Shown piece after piece: positions 43,935 to 53,881 of a stretch of DNA of 64,000 nt. The stretch's first letter is position 1, and the number at the start of each line of letters is the position of its first letter. The notes under the pieces were generated by a model. It did no database searches and was not told where the DNA came from. It was given only the letters and a program-made list of their open reading frames with translations. Position numbers and translations under genes: made by a program. This DNA comes from Thermodesulfovibrio sp. 3907-1M (lineage in GTDB: Bacteria > Nitrospirota > Thermodesulfovibrionia > Thermodesulfovibrionales > Thermodesulfovibrionaceae): contig NZ_CP144373.1 in assembly GCF_040450955.1 (NCBI RefSeq), positions 1,406,486-1,470,485 of the forward strand, in the 5' to 3' direction.

Positions 43935-44929
43935 GGGTGTGTTTCAGAAGAGGAGTCTTCGCTTTTTGGTTTGCCGAATATCATTCTTCCAGTTCCTGTT
44001 TGTAAAACACTATGAATTACAACATCAATAGTCTTACCAATATATTGTTTTCCTTCTTCAACAACTACCATTGTTCCATCATCAAGATAAGCAACTCCCT
44101 GCTCAGGCTCTTTACCTTCTTTAACTATAAAGAGTTTTAAAATCTCACCCGGAAGCACAGGAGGCCTCATTGCCTGAGCAAGTTCATTCATATTCAACAC
44201 AGGCACTCCTCTTAATTGAGCAATTTTTATGAGGTTTAAATCGTTTGTAATCAGCGTACCTTTTAGAATTCTTGTAATTTCAACTAGTTTGGTATCAACT
44301 TCCTTTATTTCAGGAATGTCTTTTTCCACAATCTCAAATCTTATTTTTTCGGCACTCTTAATTTTATGAAGTACATCAAGTGCTCTTCTTCCTTTTGCTC
44401 TTCTCAGAGGATCTGGTGAGTCTGCAATGTACTGGATTTCTCTTAAAACAAATCTTGGAATTAATACTGTGCCTTTTATGAAGCCTAACTCTACGAGATC
44501 GGCAATTCTACCATCTATGAGAACATTGGTATCAAGGATTTTTGGCTCTTCCCATATAGCCTCTTTTTTAATTATCCATAAAATATCTCCAATTTTGATT
44601 GTCTGAGCCTTTTTTAAACCAAAAATTGCACCAGCATATCCAAAACCTGTAACAATGCTAAAAACAAGAAGTCTCAGATCAGAGAAAATTAGAAGAGGAA
44701 TGCTTAAAAGAAGTCCTGTTAAAATTCCGAAAAAAAGCCCTAAAAATCCAAACATTATTTGCGAACTATTCATTTTTTTCAGTTTTGAGTATATAAAAAG
44801 CAGCAAAAAAATACTGCCTGATAAAACAATCAGGCTTTTTATAATAGGATTGACGAAAAATGAATCACTTAAGTTGAAAAGACTAACAATGCCGATAGTT
44901 ATCACAAAAAGAAGAACTAACAGGCTCAT
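43931..44929 (-). CDS. Membrane PIN-TRAM protein (YacL-like)
   Basis: The 332-residue protein has four hydrophobic segments in the first ~115 residues, a PIN nuclease domain (about 130-245; LDTNVLIDGRIADL, EVDTKL, ITNDLNLIKIA) and a C-terminal TRAM domain (about 255-320; GVAYLDDGTMVVVE). All PIN acidic residues are visible. This is the Bacillus YacL layout, often next to ispD as here. It is probably an RNase or RNA-binding membrane protein. Confidence 0.88.
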   Translation of the reverse strand: MSLLVLLFVITIGIVSLFNLSDSFFVNPIIKSLIVLSGSIFLLLFIYSKLKKMNSSQIMFGFLGLFFGILTGLLLSIPLLIFSDLRLLVFSIVTGFGYAGAIFGLKKAQTIKIGDILWIIKKEAIWEEPKILDTNVLIDGRIADLVELGFIKGTVLIPRFVLREIQYIADSPDPLRRAKGRRALDVLHKIKSAEKIRFEIVEKDIPEIKEVDTKLVEITRILKGTLITNDLNLIKIAQLRGVPVLNMNELAQAMRPPVLPGEILKLFIVKEGKEPEQGVAYLDDGTMVVVEEGKQYIGKTIDVVIHSVLQTGTGRMIFGKPKSEDSSSETHP

Positions 44930-46356
44930 GATCCCAGAATCATATAAAATTTTTTACCGCCTCTGTTTATCAAAACCAGAACATCAGCTCTTGAGATTCT
45001 CTGAATTGCCTTTTGAAAATCAGATGCAGACAGTATCCTCTGTCTTTCAATCTCCATTATAAGGTCTCCCTTTCTAAGTCCAGTTGTTTCAGCTGGTGAG
45101 CCAGGTTCAATTTTGTAAACAACAACTCCTCTGTCTTCAGGATCAACTCCAATCTGTTTTGCCATAGACGGGTCAAGGTCAATTACTGATAGTCCTTTAA
45201 AGGGATTTTCAGGCTTTCCTGTTGATTTTTTTAAAATTTTTGTCTCCTGAATCTGCTCTGAAGGAAGTTGAGCAATTGTCACTGGTATTATATAAATCTG
45301 ACCATCTCTGAAAATTTTTAGATTCACGATTGAACCAATTTTGCTTTGAGCTACGAGATTTCTAAGTATAGCACTTTCTGTTATCTGTTTGCCATCGTAT
45401 TCAAGAATTATGTCACCTCTACGGAGTCCTGCACTGTAAGCAGGAGACTGTTTTGTTACATCTGTAATTATAACTCCATATGCCTCTTTTAAGTTAAATC
45501 TTTCTGCAAGCTCTGCAGTTAAATCCTGAACCATTATTCCTATCCATCCCCTTATTACCCTGCCTTCTTTTATTAAACTGTCTTTTATCACACGAGCCAT
45601 GTTGCTTGGCACAGCAAATCCTATTCCCTGATACCCTCCTGTTCTTGAAAATATTGCTGTATTTATTCCTATGATTTCTCCTTTTATGTTTACAAGAGGT
45701 CCTCCTGAATTTCCGGGATTAATTGCTGCATCTGTTTGAATAAAGTCTTCATAATCAGCTATCCCTACATCTGCTCTCCCTGTAGCACTTATAATTCCCA
45801 TTGTAACTGTATGAGTTAATCCATAGGGATTACCAATTGCAAGAACAAAATCTCCCACCTGAAGATTGTCTGAATCTCCCCATGGAGCAACTGGTAAATC
45901 CTTTGCATTTATTTTGATTACCGCAAGATCTGTTTTCGGATCAGCTCCTACTAAGATGGCTTTAAATGTTCTTCTATCATAGAGAGTTACTTTTATGTCC
46001 TCTGCCTGTTCAATAACATGATAGTTTGTAAGTATATATCCATCAGCGGAAACAATCACCCCTGATCCCATACTCATTTCTTTCCATTTTTTACCCTGAG
46101 AATTTCCAAAGGGTGGTAAAAACTCAAAGAGATCTTCCAGTGTTGGCGGACTCTGAACTGTTCTTGTTGTAGAGATATTTACCACGGAAGGAGAGACAGC
46201 TTTAACTATCTCAGCAAAACTTTTAACAGGCTCAGCAATATCTCTATAAATAGGGATAGACTGTCTTGGTGTGGTTATAAGATAAAATGATGTTATCCCT
46301 GTTAAGCATCCAATGATGAAAGTTAAAATGAGTAAAGCAAGTTTTTTTCTTGTCAT
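44926..46356 (-). CDS. HtrA/DegQ-family periplasmic serine protease
   Basis: The ATG at 46356, one base after the selB stop and behind GAGGAT, gives 476 residues with a membrane signal segment (about 5-25). The trypsin-like domain has His in TNYHVIEQ, Asp in TDLAVIKI and Ser in GNSGGPL. Two PDZ domains follow (GWIGIMVQDLT..., GLSVIDLD...; each with a G(L)RxGDxI carboxylate loop). It degrades or refolds damaged envelope proteins. Confidence 0.93.
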   Translation of the reverse strand: MTRKKLALLILTFIIGCLTGITSFYLITTPRQSIPIYRDIAEPVKSFAEIVKAVSPSVVNISTTRTVQSPPTLEDLFEFLPPFGNSQGKKWKEMSMGSGVIVSADGYILTNYHVIEQAEDIKVTLYDRRTFKAILVGADPKTDLAVIKINAKDLPVAPWGDSDNLQVGDFVLAIGNPYGLTHTVTMGIISATGRADVGIADYEDFIQTDAAINPGNSGGPLVNIKGEIIGINTAIFSRTGGYQGIGFAVPSNMARVIKDSLIKEGRVIRGWIGIMVQDLTAELAERFNLKEAYGVIITDVTKQSPAYSAGLRRGDIILEYDGKQITESAILRNLVAQSKIGSIVNLKIFRDGQIYIIPVTIAQLPSEQIQETKILKKSTGKPENPFKGLSVIDLDPSMAKQIGVDPEDRGVVVYKIEPGSPAETTGLRKGDLIMEIERQRILSASDFQKAIQRISRADVLVLINRGGKKFYMILGS

Positions 46357-46357
46357 T

Positions 46358-48229
46358 CTATCCTCTTTTAACCATTTTCCTGATCTCTCCAATCCTGAGA
46401 GTTATTTTATGTGAATCAAGATGCTCAAGATATGCTATAGCATATCTTCTCGTTGTATTAAGAAGAGTTCTAAATTCAGAAACTGTCATTTCATTCTTTT
46501 TTGAAAAGAAATCTTTAAGGAGTTCAAGCATTTTGTTATAACTTTCCACTGGAAGATACAGGGAGTCATTTATCCGTACTATCTTGCCTTTTTTGACAAT
46601 TATTTTTAATATGTCTGACAATTTTGATTCAGAGATTGAAAGTTTTTGAGCAAGCTCCTCTTTAAGTGGTGGTTGAAAATCTCTTTGAAGTTCTTTTATT
46701 ATTCTTTCCTCAAGCTCTGGGTCAATCTCTTCCCTTTGTGCTGACTTAAGCTTTACTGTGTTGCCCTGTACTGAGATATCCTCTATGTAGGGTAAAAGCA
46801 TTAAGACCTCTGGGAATCTATCAAAGGAAAGTTTTGTTTTAAGTTCCTCCTTTGGTAATCCTTCTTTAAGGGGGTTTACCCGATGAAACTCCTTGAGAAA
46901 ATTCAAGATAGATGATTTGAAACTATTGAAAACATCCGTGTGGAAAAGATGATTTTCTGTCTTTATAATCTTTCTTTTTTCAAGAAGTTCATCTATAGCT
47001 TTTTTAATCTCCTTTAAATCTGCATTTATCCAGCCTTCAAGCTCAGACATTGAGATTCCGCTAAATGCTTTTCTTTTAATTTTGACTTCTATCTTTTCTG
47101 AAAGCTTGCCACCTGAAAGCAACTCAAGATGCTCAGGCTGTATTTCTTTCTTTTTTCTTGGTGGTTGAGGGTCAAGAACAATTCCTCCTCCAAGAGTTTC
47201 AAGGGGAGAAAATCTCCTGAAAATAAATTTATCTTGAGCCATTGCCACTATGGGTTCCTGCAGTTTAACATAAGCAAAAGCTTCTTCTTCAGGTAAAATT
47301 TCAGCTTTGTTGAAAAGCTTTATCCTGCCTACTGTTTCCGATGTATTAAGATAAAAATGAATGGGAGCTCCGTTTTTGAGGGGACTTACATCTTTTAAAA
47401 GCTTTATCTTTACTTCCAGAAATGTGGTAGGTTTAAGTTTTTTAGGGATGGTGACAACATCTCCTCTTTTAAGGTCTTCTTTTGATACTCCCTGAAGATT
47501 TATTCCAACTCTCTGTCCTGCATAGGCTTCATTAAGTCTTTGTCCGTGACTTTGAAGTCCTCTTATTTTTGAACTAATTCCTGCAGGAATAATTTCTACT
47601 GAGGAGTCAACAGAAATTTTACCTGAAAGAACAGTGCCTGTAACAACAGTTCCAAAGCCTTTTAAAGTGAAAACTCTGTCAATGGGCATTCTGAATATTC
47701 CGCCGGTTGATTTTTCTTCAACTGAAAGTGCAAGCTCTCTGATTTTTTCTTTTAAAAGTTCTATGTTGTATCCACTTCTTGCTGAAACCGGTATTATCTG
47801 AGCATTCTCAAGAAATGTTCCTTTAACAGCTTCCTTTACATCTTCTTTTGCAAGTTCCACTGTTTCTTCATCAACAAGATCTACTTTATTCAGAGCAATC
47901 AACCCTGATTTTATTTTTAGCAGATCACATATTGCAAGGTGTTCTTTTGTCTGAGGCATAACTCCTTCATCTGCAGCCACTACCAGCATGACTATATCAA
48001 TTCCACCAACTCCTGCAAGCATGTTTTTAATGAGTCTTTCATGCCCTGGGACATCAACTATGCCAACAATCAGGTCTGGATATTTTATGTTTGCAAAACC
48101 AAGATCAATTGTTATTCCTCTTTCTTTTTCCTCTTTGAGTCTGTCAGGATCAATTCCAGTTAATGCCTTTACTATAGCACTTTTACCGTGATCAATATGT
48201 CCTGCTGTGCCAAGAATTACCTTTTTCAT
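46358..48229 (-). CDS. selB: Selenocysteine-specific elongation factor SelB
   Basis: The 623-residue protein has an EF-Tu-like GTPase domain ([34 protein letters not shown]), two beta barrels and C-terminal winged-helix domains that read the SECIS hairpin. It brings Sec-tRNA to in-frame UGA. selA, selC, selD and any obvious selenoprotein are outside the window. It overlaps hisH by 4 bases. Confidence 0.94.
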   Translation of the reverse strand: MKKVILGTAGHIDHGKSAIVKALTGIDPDRLKEEKERGITIDLGFANIKYPDLIVGIVDVPGHERLIKNMLAGVGGIDIVMLVVAADEGVMPQTKEHLAICDLLKIKSGLIALNKVDLVDEETVELAKEDVKEAVKGTFLENAQIIPVSARSGYNIELLKEKIRELALSVEEKSTGGIFRMPIDRVFTLKGFGTVVTGTVLSGKISVDSSVEIIPAGISSKIRGLQSHGQRLNEAYAGQRVGINLQGVSKEDLKRGDVVTIPKKLKPTTFLEVKIKLLKDVSPLKNGAPIHFYLNTSETVGRIKLFNKAEILPEEEAFAYVKLQEPIVAMAQDKFIFRRFSPLETLGGGIVLDPQPPRKKKEIQPEHLELLSGGKLSEKIEVKIKRKAFSGISMSELEGWINADLKEIKKAIDELLEKRKIIKTENHLFHTDVFNSFKSSILNFLKEFHRVNPLKEGLPKEELKTKLSFDRFPEVLMLLPYIEDISVQGNTVKLKSAQREEIDPELEERIIKELQRDFQPPLKEELAQKLSISESKLSDILKIIVKKGKIVRINDSLYLPVESYNKMLELLKDFFSKKNEMTVSEFRTLLNTTRRYAIAYLEHLDSHKITLRIGEIRKMVKRG

Positions 48230-48837
48230 CTACTGAACTGAACGAAGTTTCTCAGAAGCTTAAGTCCTGTTTTCTGTGATTTTTCAGGATGAAACTGTGT
48301 GGCAAAAATATTCTCATAAATTATCATTGATGTAAAATCTCTTCCATAATCTGTAACTCCAGCAATAATCCTTTCATCTTCAGGGACAACATAGTAAGAG
48401 TGGACAAAGTAAAAATAGGAGTTATCAGGAATACTCTCGACTATTTTGTTTTTTCTTTTGAATTTAACTACATTCCATCCCATATGAGGGATTTTGTATT
48501 CTCTTGGAAGATCGAATCTTACAACCCTTCCTTTGAATATGTCAAGCCCTTTGCAGAGTCCGAACTCTTCAGATTCACTGAAAAGTATCTGCATTCCAAG
48601 ACATATTCCAAGATAAGGTTTGCCATTGAGAATTTCTTCCTTTATTGTTTGTAATAGTCCCAATTCTGAAAGGTTTACCATGCAGTCACGGAAAGCTCCA
48701 ACTCCTGGAAGCACCAGAGCTCGGGCATTTTTAATATCCTCTGCATTCTGAGTGATTTTTACCTGAGCTCCAACTGCCTCTACTGCCTTTGAAACGCTCC
48801 TTATATTTCCCATTCCATAGTCAATGACTGCTATCAT
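48226..48837 (-). CDS. hisH: Imidazole glycerol phosphate synthase, glutaminase subunit
   Basis: The 203-residue class I glutamine amidotransferase has the nucleophile in LGICLGMQ (Cys79) and the His-Glu pair in ATQFHPEKS; VIDYGMGNIRSVSKA and LPGVGAFRDCM are HisH-specific. It supplies ammonia to HisF in histidine synthesis. HisF and other his genes are not adjacent. Confidence 0.95.
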   Translation of the reverse strand: MIAVIDYGMGNIRSVSKAVEAVGAQVKITQNAEDIKNARALVLPGVGAFRDCMVNLSELGLLQTIKEEILNGKPYLGICLGMQILFSESEEFGLCKGLDIFKGRVVRFDLPREYKIPHMGWNVVKFKRKNKIVESIPDNSYFYFVHSYYVVPEDERIIAGVTDYGRDFTSMIIYENIFATQFHPEKSQKTGLKLLRNFVQFSR

Positions 48838-48846
48838 TTTTAAAGT

Positions 48847-51105
48847 TTACCATAAAATAAAAAGTTTTTTTAAATTTTCCCAGTCTTTATATGGCTTAAA
48901 TACGGCATCTTTAAAGGTTTGCACTCTAAGGCTTCCATCTGGTAATTCTTTAATCTGAATTGCTCCGTCTTCATCAGTTCTATAAATCTTGCATTTTTTA
49001 TTTAGATTTTCAATGATTTCCTTATGAGGATGTCCATAGGGATTCTGTTTTCCTGCACTTATTATACAAATCTCAGGCTCTGTTGCTTTATAAAATTCTG
49101 GATAAAAAGAGCGTTTACTTCCATGATGGGGAATTTTTACTACATCTGATTTTAAGTAATTCACAGGAATTGTCTGTAAAGCATCAATCCCAGCATCTGA
49201 TGTAAAGAGAAAAGTTTTTTTAAAACATTGAAATTTAAATATCAGGCTCACTTCATTGCTGTCTTCCAATAAAGAAGGACTCCAGAATCCTTTATAAGGA
49301 TGAAGTATTATGAAGAAGCATCTGTCTGTCTTTAAAACATCGCCTCTTTTAAGATGCCTGATTAAAATATCATTGATAAGCTCTTTGCTGTAATTAATAT
49401 ATCCTGTGTCCCATATTTCTTTTATCTGAAAGTTTTGTAAAATTCTCTCAACTCCTCCTGCATGATCCTTTTGTTCATGAGTAATAATCAATATCAGCTC
49501 TTTAGCGTCATAGGCTTTAAGAAACTGATTAGCCTCCCATCCTGTTTTCCCTGTATCTATAAGAAAAAATCCAGTTGAAGTTTTTAAAACCACTGATTCT
49601 GCCTGACCAACATCAAGCAATGTAATTTTCAGGCTTTCTTTATCTTTTACATGCATAAAAATTGGGATTAAAATAGAAGTTAAAAATAACATCAGGGAAA
49701 AACCAAAAGTAATTATTTTTGTCTTCTTTAAACAATAAAAACTAAATAACAAGACAAAAACAGCCATATAGAAATTAACCAGTGCTACAGGAGGAACTGG
49801 AGGAATCCATATTGATGAATATTTAAAAGAGGCAAGAATGTGCATTGTTTTAAAAGAAAGCTTTCCAATAAAATCAATTAATTCTGGAAAAGGATAATAT
49901 CCTGTAATTAAAAAAATTGCTACAAACAATAGATGAAGAGGAAAAAGAATCATCCCTATCAAAACTCCTGCTGTAAGGTTTGCTAAAGGTGATATTAAGG
50001 ATAAATAGTGAAATCTGTAAATTATTAAGGGTGCTGTAATTAGCGTTGCTGAGACAGTTACAAGGAAACTTAAAAGAAGATAGGAGACTCTCTTTGGAAT
50101 TTTATCTTTAAAATTTTTATAAAGATCTGATGCAAAGCCTATTCCTGCAGTGGCAAGAAAGCTGAGTTGAAAGGAAACATCTTTTATTGCCTGAGGTTCA
50201 AGAATTAAAATCATAAAGCATGCAAAGCTTACAGTAAAAATCCACAGGGATTTCCTCTCTGATAAAACTCCTATCATAAAAAGTATTGCCATAATAAAAG
50301 AGCGAGTGCTTGGATAATTTGGTTCAACAATAAGAAAGTAGCATAAAATAACAGGAAAGGTAAAAAAAGTGGCTAACTGAGAAGGTTTCCAGTAAAGGGT
50401 AATTTTTAACAGAACACTGTAGGGAAGCCTTTTAATGAGAAATTTAAATATCAAAAAACAAACCGTAAATAAAAGACTGAAATGAGCTCCTGATATGCTG
50501 AGAAGATGAATCAGTCCTGTTTTTCTGAAGTCTTCGTGAATCTCTAACGGAATTGAGGTTCTTTCACCTGTTGTCATTGCAATGAGTGTTCCAGAGATTT
50601 CTCTATCAAGGCTCTCTGAGATTTTTCTATTTATTTTTTCTCTTACTTCATCAACAGCAGGTTTATGAGATTGCTCTTGCAGCTTCAGTCTTTTCAAAAA
50701 ACAGAGAGAATCTCCATATTGATAGGGATTTAAATGTTTTTTACCCATGCGGCATTCTATCTCATATGTTTCTCCTTCTTTTAAAGTTTGGTTTGAGTAT
50801 ACTTTCAAGAGTGTTTTTTTTATTTCGGAATTGGAGTTAATAACCTTAAACTCGTATGTATTGCCAGTTTTATTTTTTAAATATCCTGTAAAGTGGATAT
50901 TTTCAGGTGTTTTGGCATCTTTAGTGTAAGTAATGCTTCCATAGAGAATCCCAAGAAATATTGATATTGCAAGGAGTATAGCGATAAACCTTTTATTTTT
51001 AAAGGTAAAAATTAAAAGAATTGAAAGAGCTATTGTTATTACAGGGAAATAAGTAAAAAGATATCCAAGAAGAATTCCCAAGAGTAAACATGGGATAACG
51101 GGCAT
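48847..51105 (-). CDS. comEC: ComEC/Rec2-family DNA uptake channel
   Basis: The 752-residue protein has N-terminal helices, a soluble domain (about 70-160), the multi-helix competence core with LLSISGAHFSLLF and EPNYPSTRSFIMA, and a C-terminal metallo-beta-lactamase-like domain (ITLLDVGQAESVV, THEQKDHAGG, KIPHHGSKRSF). It would carry single-stranded DNA through the inner membrane in transformation. Third metal position is Gln instead of the usual Asp or His (H-E-Q-K-D-H). One base joins it to glmM. Confidence 0.88.
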   Translation of the reverse strand: MPVIPCLLLGILLGYLFTYFPVITIALSILLIFTFKNKRFIAILLAISIFLGILYGSITYTKDAKTPENIHFTGYLKNKTGNTYEFKVINSNSEIKKTLLKVYSNQTLKEGETYEIECRMGKKHLNPYQYGDSLCFLKRLKLQEQSHKPAVDEVREKINRKISESLDREISGTLIAMTTGERTSIPLEIHEDFRKTGLIHLLSISGAHFSLLFTVCFLIFKFLIKRLPYSVLLKITLYWKPSQLATFFTFPVILCYFLIVEPNYPSTRSFIMAILFMIGVLSERKSLWIFTVSFACFMILILEPQAIKDVSFQLSFLATAGIGFASDLYKNFKDKIPKRVSYLLLSFLVTVSATLITAPLIIYRFHYLSLISPLANLTAGVLIGMILFPLHLLFVAIFLITGYYPFPELIDFIGKLSFKTMHILASFKYSSIWIPPVPPVALVNFYMAVFVLLFSFYCLKKTKIITFGFSLMLFLTSILIPIFMHVKDKESLKITLLDVGQAESVVLKTSTGFFLIDTGKTGWEANQFLKAYDAKELILIITHEQKDHAGGVERILQNFQIKEIWDTGYINYSKELINDILIRHLKRGDVLKTDRCFFIILHPYKGFWSPSLLEDSNEVSLIFKFQCFKKTFLFTSDAGIDALQTIPVNYLKSDVVKIPHHGSKRSFYPEFYKATEPEICIISAGKQNPYGHPHKEIIENLNKKCKIYRTDEDGAIQIKELPDGSLRVQTFKDAVFKPYKDWENLKKLFILW

Positions 51106-52460
51106 TAGCAGAGTTTTTGTTTTATTAACTCTTCCAGTTCCTCTAAAACCTTATTGGCTCTTTCTGGATCTTCTTCCTCCACCATAACTCTTATTTTTGG
51201 CTCTGTTCCTGATAGTCTTATAAGTATTCTTCCGTTTATTTTCTGTTGAAGCTTTGATACTTTGCAATTTAAATCTTCAATTTTTTTTATAGCCTCATTT
51301 TTTGAAATTCTCTCAGGAATCTTAATGTTCTTTAAAAGCTGTGGATACCTTAATATTTCCTTTGTTAATTCACTGAGAAGTTTACCATTTTTCATCATAA
51401 TGTAAGCCATCTGAACAGCTGTTATTGCTCCGTCTCCTGTGCATGAATAATCAAGACAAACGATATGTCCTGACTGTTCTCCACCGAGATTGTATCCACC
51501 TTTAAGCATCTCCTCCACCACATATTTATCACCAACCTGCGTTCTTACGAGTTTTATTCCATGTTTCTTAAGATAGTTCTCAACTCCACTGTTTGTCATA
51601 ACAGTAGCAACGACTGTATTCTTTTTAAGTTTTTTTTCTTTTTTCAGATTCATTGCCCACAGAGAGAGAATAAAATCACCATCAATAATGTTTCCCTTTT
51701 CATCAACTAAAATTGTTCTGTCTGCATCTCCATCATGGGCAATTCCAAGATGTGACTGAGTTTCTTTTACTTTTTTTACTAACCCTTCAGGATAAAGAGC
51801 TCCGCATTCCTTATTTATATTCAGTCCATCAGGTTTATCATTGATTGTTATTACTTCTGCTCCAAGTTCTTTGAAAAGTGTTGGAGTAATTTTGTAAGCT
51901 GCTCCATTCGCCGGATCAATTACTACTTTAAGTCCTTCAAAGGTGAAATTTTTTGGTAGAGTTGATTTAACAAACTCTATGTATCTTCCTACAGCATCTT
52001 CAATTCTAAAAGCTTTCCCAAGAACCTCTGCCTGAGGTCTGCTTTGAGGAAAATCAGGTTCATTTAAAAGTTTTTCAATAGTGTTCTCAATATCCTCAGA
52101 CAGCTTAAAACCATCAAAGGAAAATATCTTTATTCCATTATCGGGAAATGGATTATGAGAGGCTGAAATCACCACTCCGGCATCCTGACGCATGCTTTTT
52201 ACAAGAAAAGCAACTGCTGGAGTGGGAATTGGTCCAACAAGATAAACATCTCCTCCCATTGAAGTTATTCCTGCTGTTAAAGCTGATTCAATCACATAGC
52301 CTGAGATTCTTGTGTCCTTTCCAATAAGGATTTTTGGTTTGTGAGAAATCCTCTGTTTTAGAAGAAAACATAGAGACATCCCTGCTTTCATGCATAATTC
52401 AGGTATCATTGGATACTGATTTATTGTCCCTCTAATTCCATCTGTGCCAAAAAGTTTCAT
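51105..52460 (-). CDS. glmM: Phosphoglucosamine mutase
   Basis: The 451-residue protein has the phospho-Ser loop VVISASHNPFPDNG, the metal loop AHDGDADRT, the sugar loop GGEQSGHIV and the phosphate loop IRLSGTEPKIRV. It makes glucosamine-1-phosphate for GlmU. It follows cdaA-cdaR, the classic conserved triad, overlapping cdaR by 4 bases; in other bacteria GlmM can bind and inhibit CdaA. Confidence 0.96.
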   Translation of the reverse strand: MKLFGTDGIRGTINQYPMIPELCMKAGMSLCFLLKQRISHKPKILIGKDTRISGYVIESALTAGITSMGGDVYLVGPIPTPAVAFLVKSMRQDAGVVISASHNPFPDNGIKIFSFDGFKLSEDIENTIEKLLNEPDFPQSRPQAEVLGKAFRIEDAVGRYIEFVKSTLPKNFTFEGLKVVIDPANGAAYKITPTLFKELGAEVITINDKPDGLNINKECGALYPEGLVKKVKETQSHLGIAHDGDADRTILVDEKGNIIDGDFILSLWAMNLKKEKKLKKNTVVATVMTNSGVENYLKKHGIKLVRTQVGDKYVVEEMLKGGYNLGGEQSGHIVCLDYSCTGDGAITAVQMAYIMMKNGKLLSELTKEILRYPQLLKNIKIPERISKNEAIKKIEDLNCKVSKLQQKINGRILIRLSGTEPKIRVMVEEEDPERANKVLEELEELIKQKLC

Positions 52461-53113
52461 TTCTTCCTCCCCAGTTTGACATTTATATAAACTGTGTCCT
52501 CAGCTGTTCTGAAAATTTTTCCTTCCGGGTCTATTTTTGCCTGAATTTTCAAGTCTTCAGCGATGCCTTCTATGTCCACTGGCTCGGTTTTAATTACACG
52601 AATTCTGTTGAGTTCCTTTTTTGCTCCTTCTATTTTTATGGTATGAGGCTCAGAGCTTACTGATGCAATATAAAATCCTCTGGCAGGACTCCCAGAGAGA
52701 ATCACTTTTACAGGAACTATTTTTTGTAATTTTTCGTCCATGTAAACTTTTACCTGCGAAGGTTCAATTCTCAATATTTCAATTCCTCTTGGCAGTTTAA
52801 TGGAGGACTTTGTTATGGGGATTGAATTTTCACCAAGTTTAGCAGCAGACAGGTCAATTACCACTCTGATATTATTTTGCACTAATTCCTTAAGAATTCT
52901 TTCCCTTGCAGAGATCGCAATTGTTACCTTTTTTACGCTTTGTTTTAAAATCTCCATCTCTGCTGGAGTATTTTTAAACTCTATAGGAACTTCAACAGAG
53001 GTTTCTGTTTGTCCTTTAAATGTGACGAAAAACCAAAGAAATATCGCTAAAGCAATGGATATTAATTTAAATGTAAGATTTTCCGCTAAAAGTTTTTGCA
53101 AAACTCTGCTCAT
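52457..53113 (-). CDS. cdaR: YbbR-domain protein, CdaR-like
   Basis: The 218-residue protein has an N-terminal membrane helix (about 13-32, SIALAIFLWFFVTF) and two YbbR-type extracytoplasmic repeats of about 85 residues, for example VEVPIEFKNTPAEM and VPVKVILSGSPARGF. CdaR regulates CdaA in Firmicutes. It overlaps both cdaA and glmM. Confidence 0.88.
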   Translation of the reverse strand: MSRVLQKLLAENLTFKLISIALAIFLWFFVTFKGQTETSVEVPIEFKNTPAEMEILKQSVKKVTIAISARERILKELVQNNIRVVIDLSAAKLGENSIPITKSSIKLPRGIEILRIEPSQVKVYMDEKLQKIVPVKVILSGSPARGFYIASVSSEPHTIKIEGAKKELNRIRVIKTEPVDIEGIAEDLKIQAKIDPEGKIFRTAEDTVYINVKLGRKK

Positions 53114-53877
53114 TTTCTCTCTCTTTCCGTTGTAAATAGATTTGTTAATTTCTCTCTCAGATTTTCCATATCAAGGTTGCTGAGAAGCTCTCCATTTACT
53201 GCTAAAGAGATAGCTCCTGTTTCCTCTGAAACTATAACAGCAACAGCATCTGTTTCTTCTGTAATACCAAGAGCAGCTCTATGTCTTGTCCCATATGTTT
53301 TCTTTAAGTCTGCTCCGAGCTTTATGGGAAGAAAACATCCGGCAGCTATTATTCTGTTCTTTTTTATGATTACAGCACCATCATGAATCGGGCTTGTGGG
53401 ATGAAATATACTCATTAAAAGCTCTTTTGTGACTCTTGCTTCAAGAGGAACACCTATCTCAATGTACTCATTGAGACTCACATTTCTTTCAAAAACAATT
53501 AATGCACCTATTTTTTTGTTAGCAAGCCCCTGAGATGCCTTAACTATTTCTTCAATCGTTTTCATTTCTTCTGCAGAACTGAATCTATGAAGTATTGGAG
53601 CTTCTCCCATCTGAGCAAGAGCTTTTCTTATCTCAGGCTGAAAAAGAATTATCAAAACTATTACTATCTGGGTCCAGAAACTCTGGATAAGCCAGTCAAG
53701 AGTATAAAGTTCTAAAAATCTTGAAATTACAGAAATTGCAAGAAGAACCCCAACTCCAATGAGCATTCTTGCAGCACGAGTTCCTTTAACAAGAATAAAT
53801 ATCTTGTAAATGATAAAAGAAACAATGGCAATATCAATTAAATCCTGCCATCTTAGTTGATCAAAAAATTTTTCCAT
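53110..53877 (-). CDS. cdaA: Diadenylate cyclase CdaA
   Basis: The 255-residue protein has three membrane helices in the first ~85 residues and a DisA_N diadenylate cyclase domain (about 100-240) with the catalytic SPIHDGAVII and GTRHRAALGI motifs. It makes c-di-AMP from two ATP at the membrane. Linked to cdaR and glmM as in Gram-positive bacteria. Confidence 0.95.
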   Translation of the reverse strand: MEKFFDQLRWQDLIDIAIVSFIIYKIFILVKGTRAARMLIGVGVLLAISVISRFLELYTLDWLIQSFWTQIVIVLIILFQPEIRKALAQMGEAPILHRFSSAEEMKTIEEIVKASQGLANKKIGALIVFERNVSLNEYIEIGVPLEARVTKELLMSIFHPTSPIHDGAVIIKKNRIIAAGCFLPIKLGADLKKTYGTRHRAALGITEETDAVAVIVSEETGAISLAVNGELLSNLDMENLREKLTNLFTTERERK

Positions 53878-53881
53878 ATTT

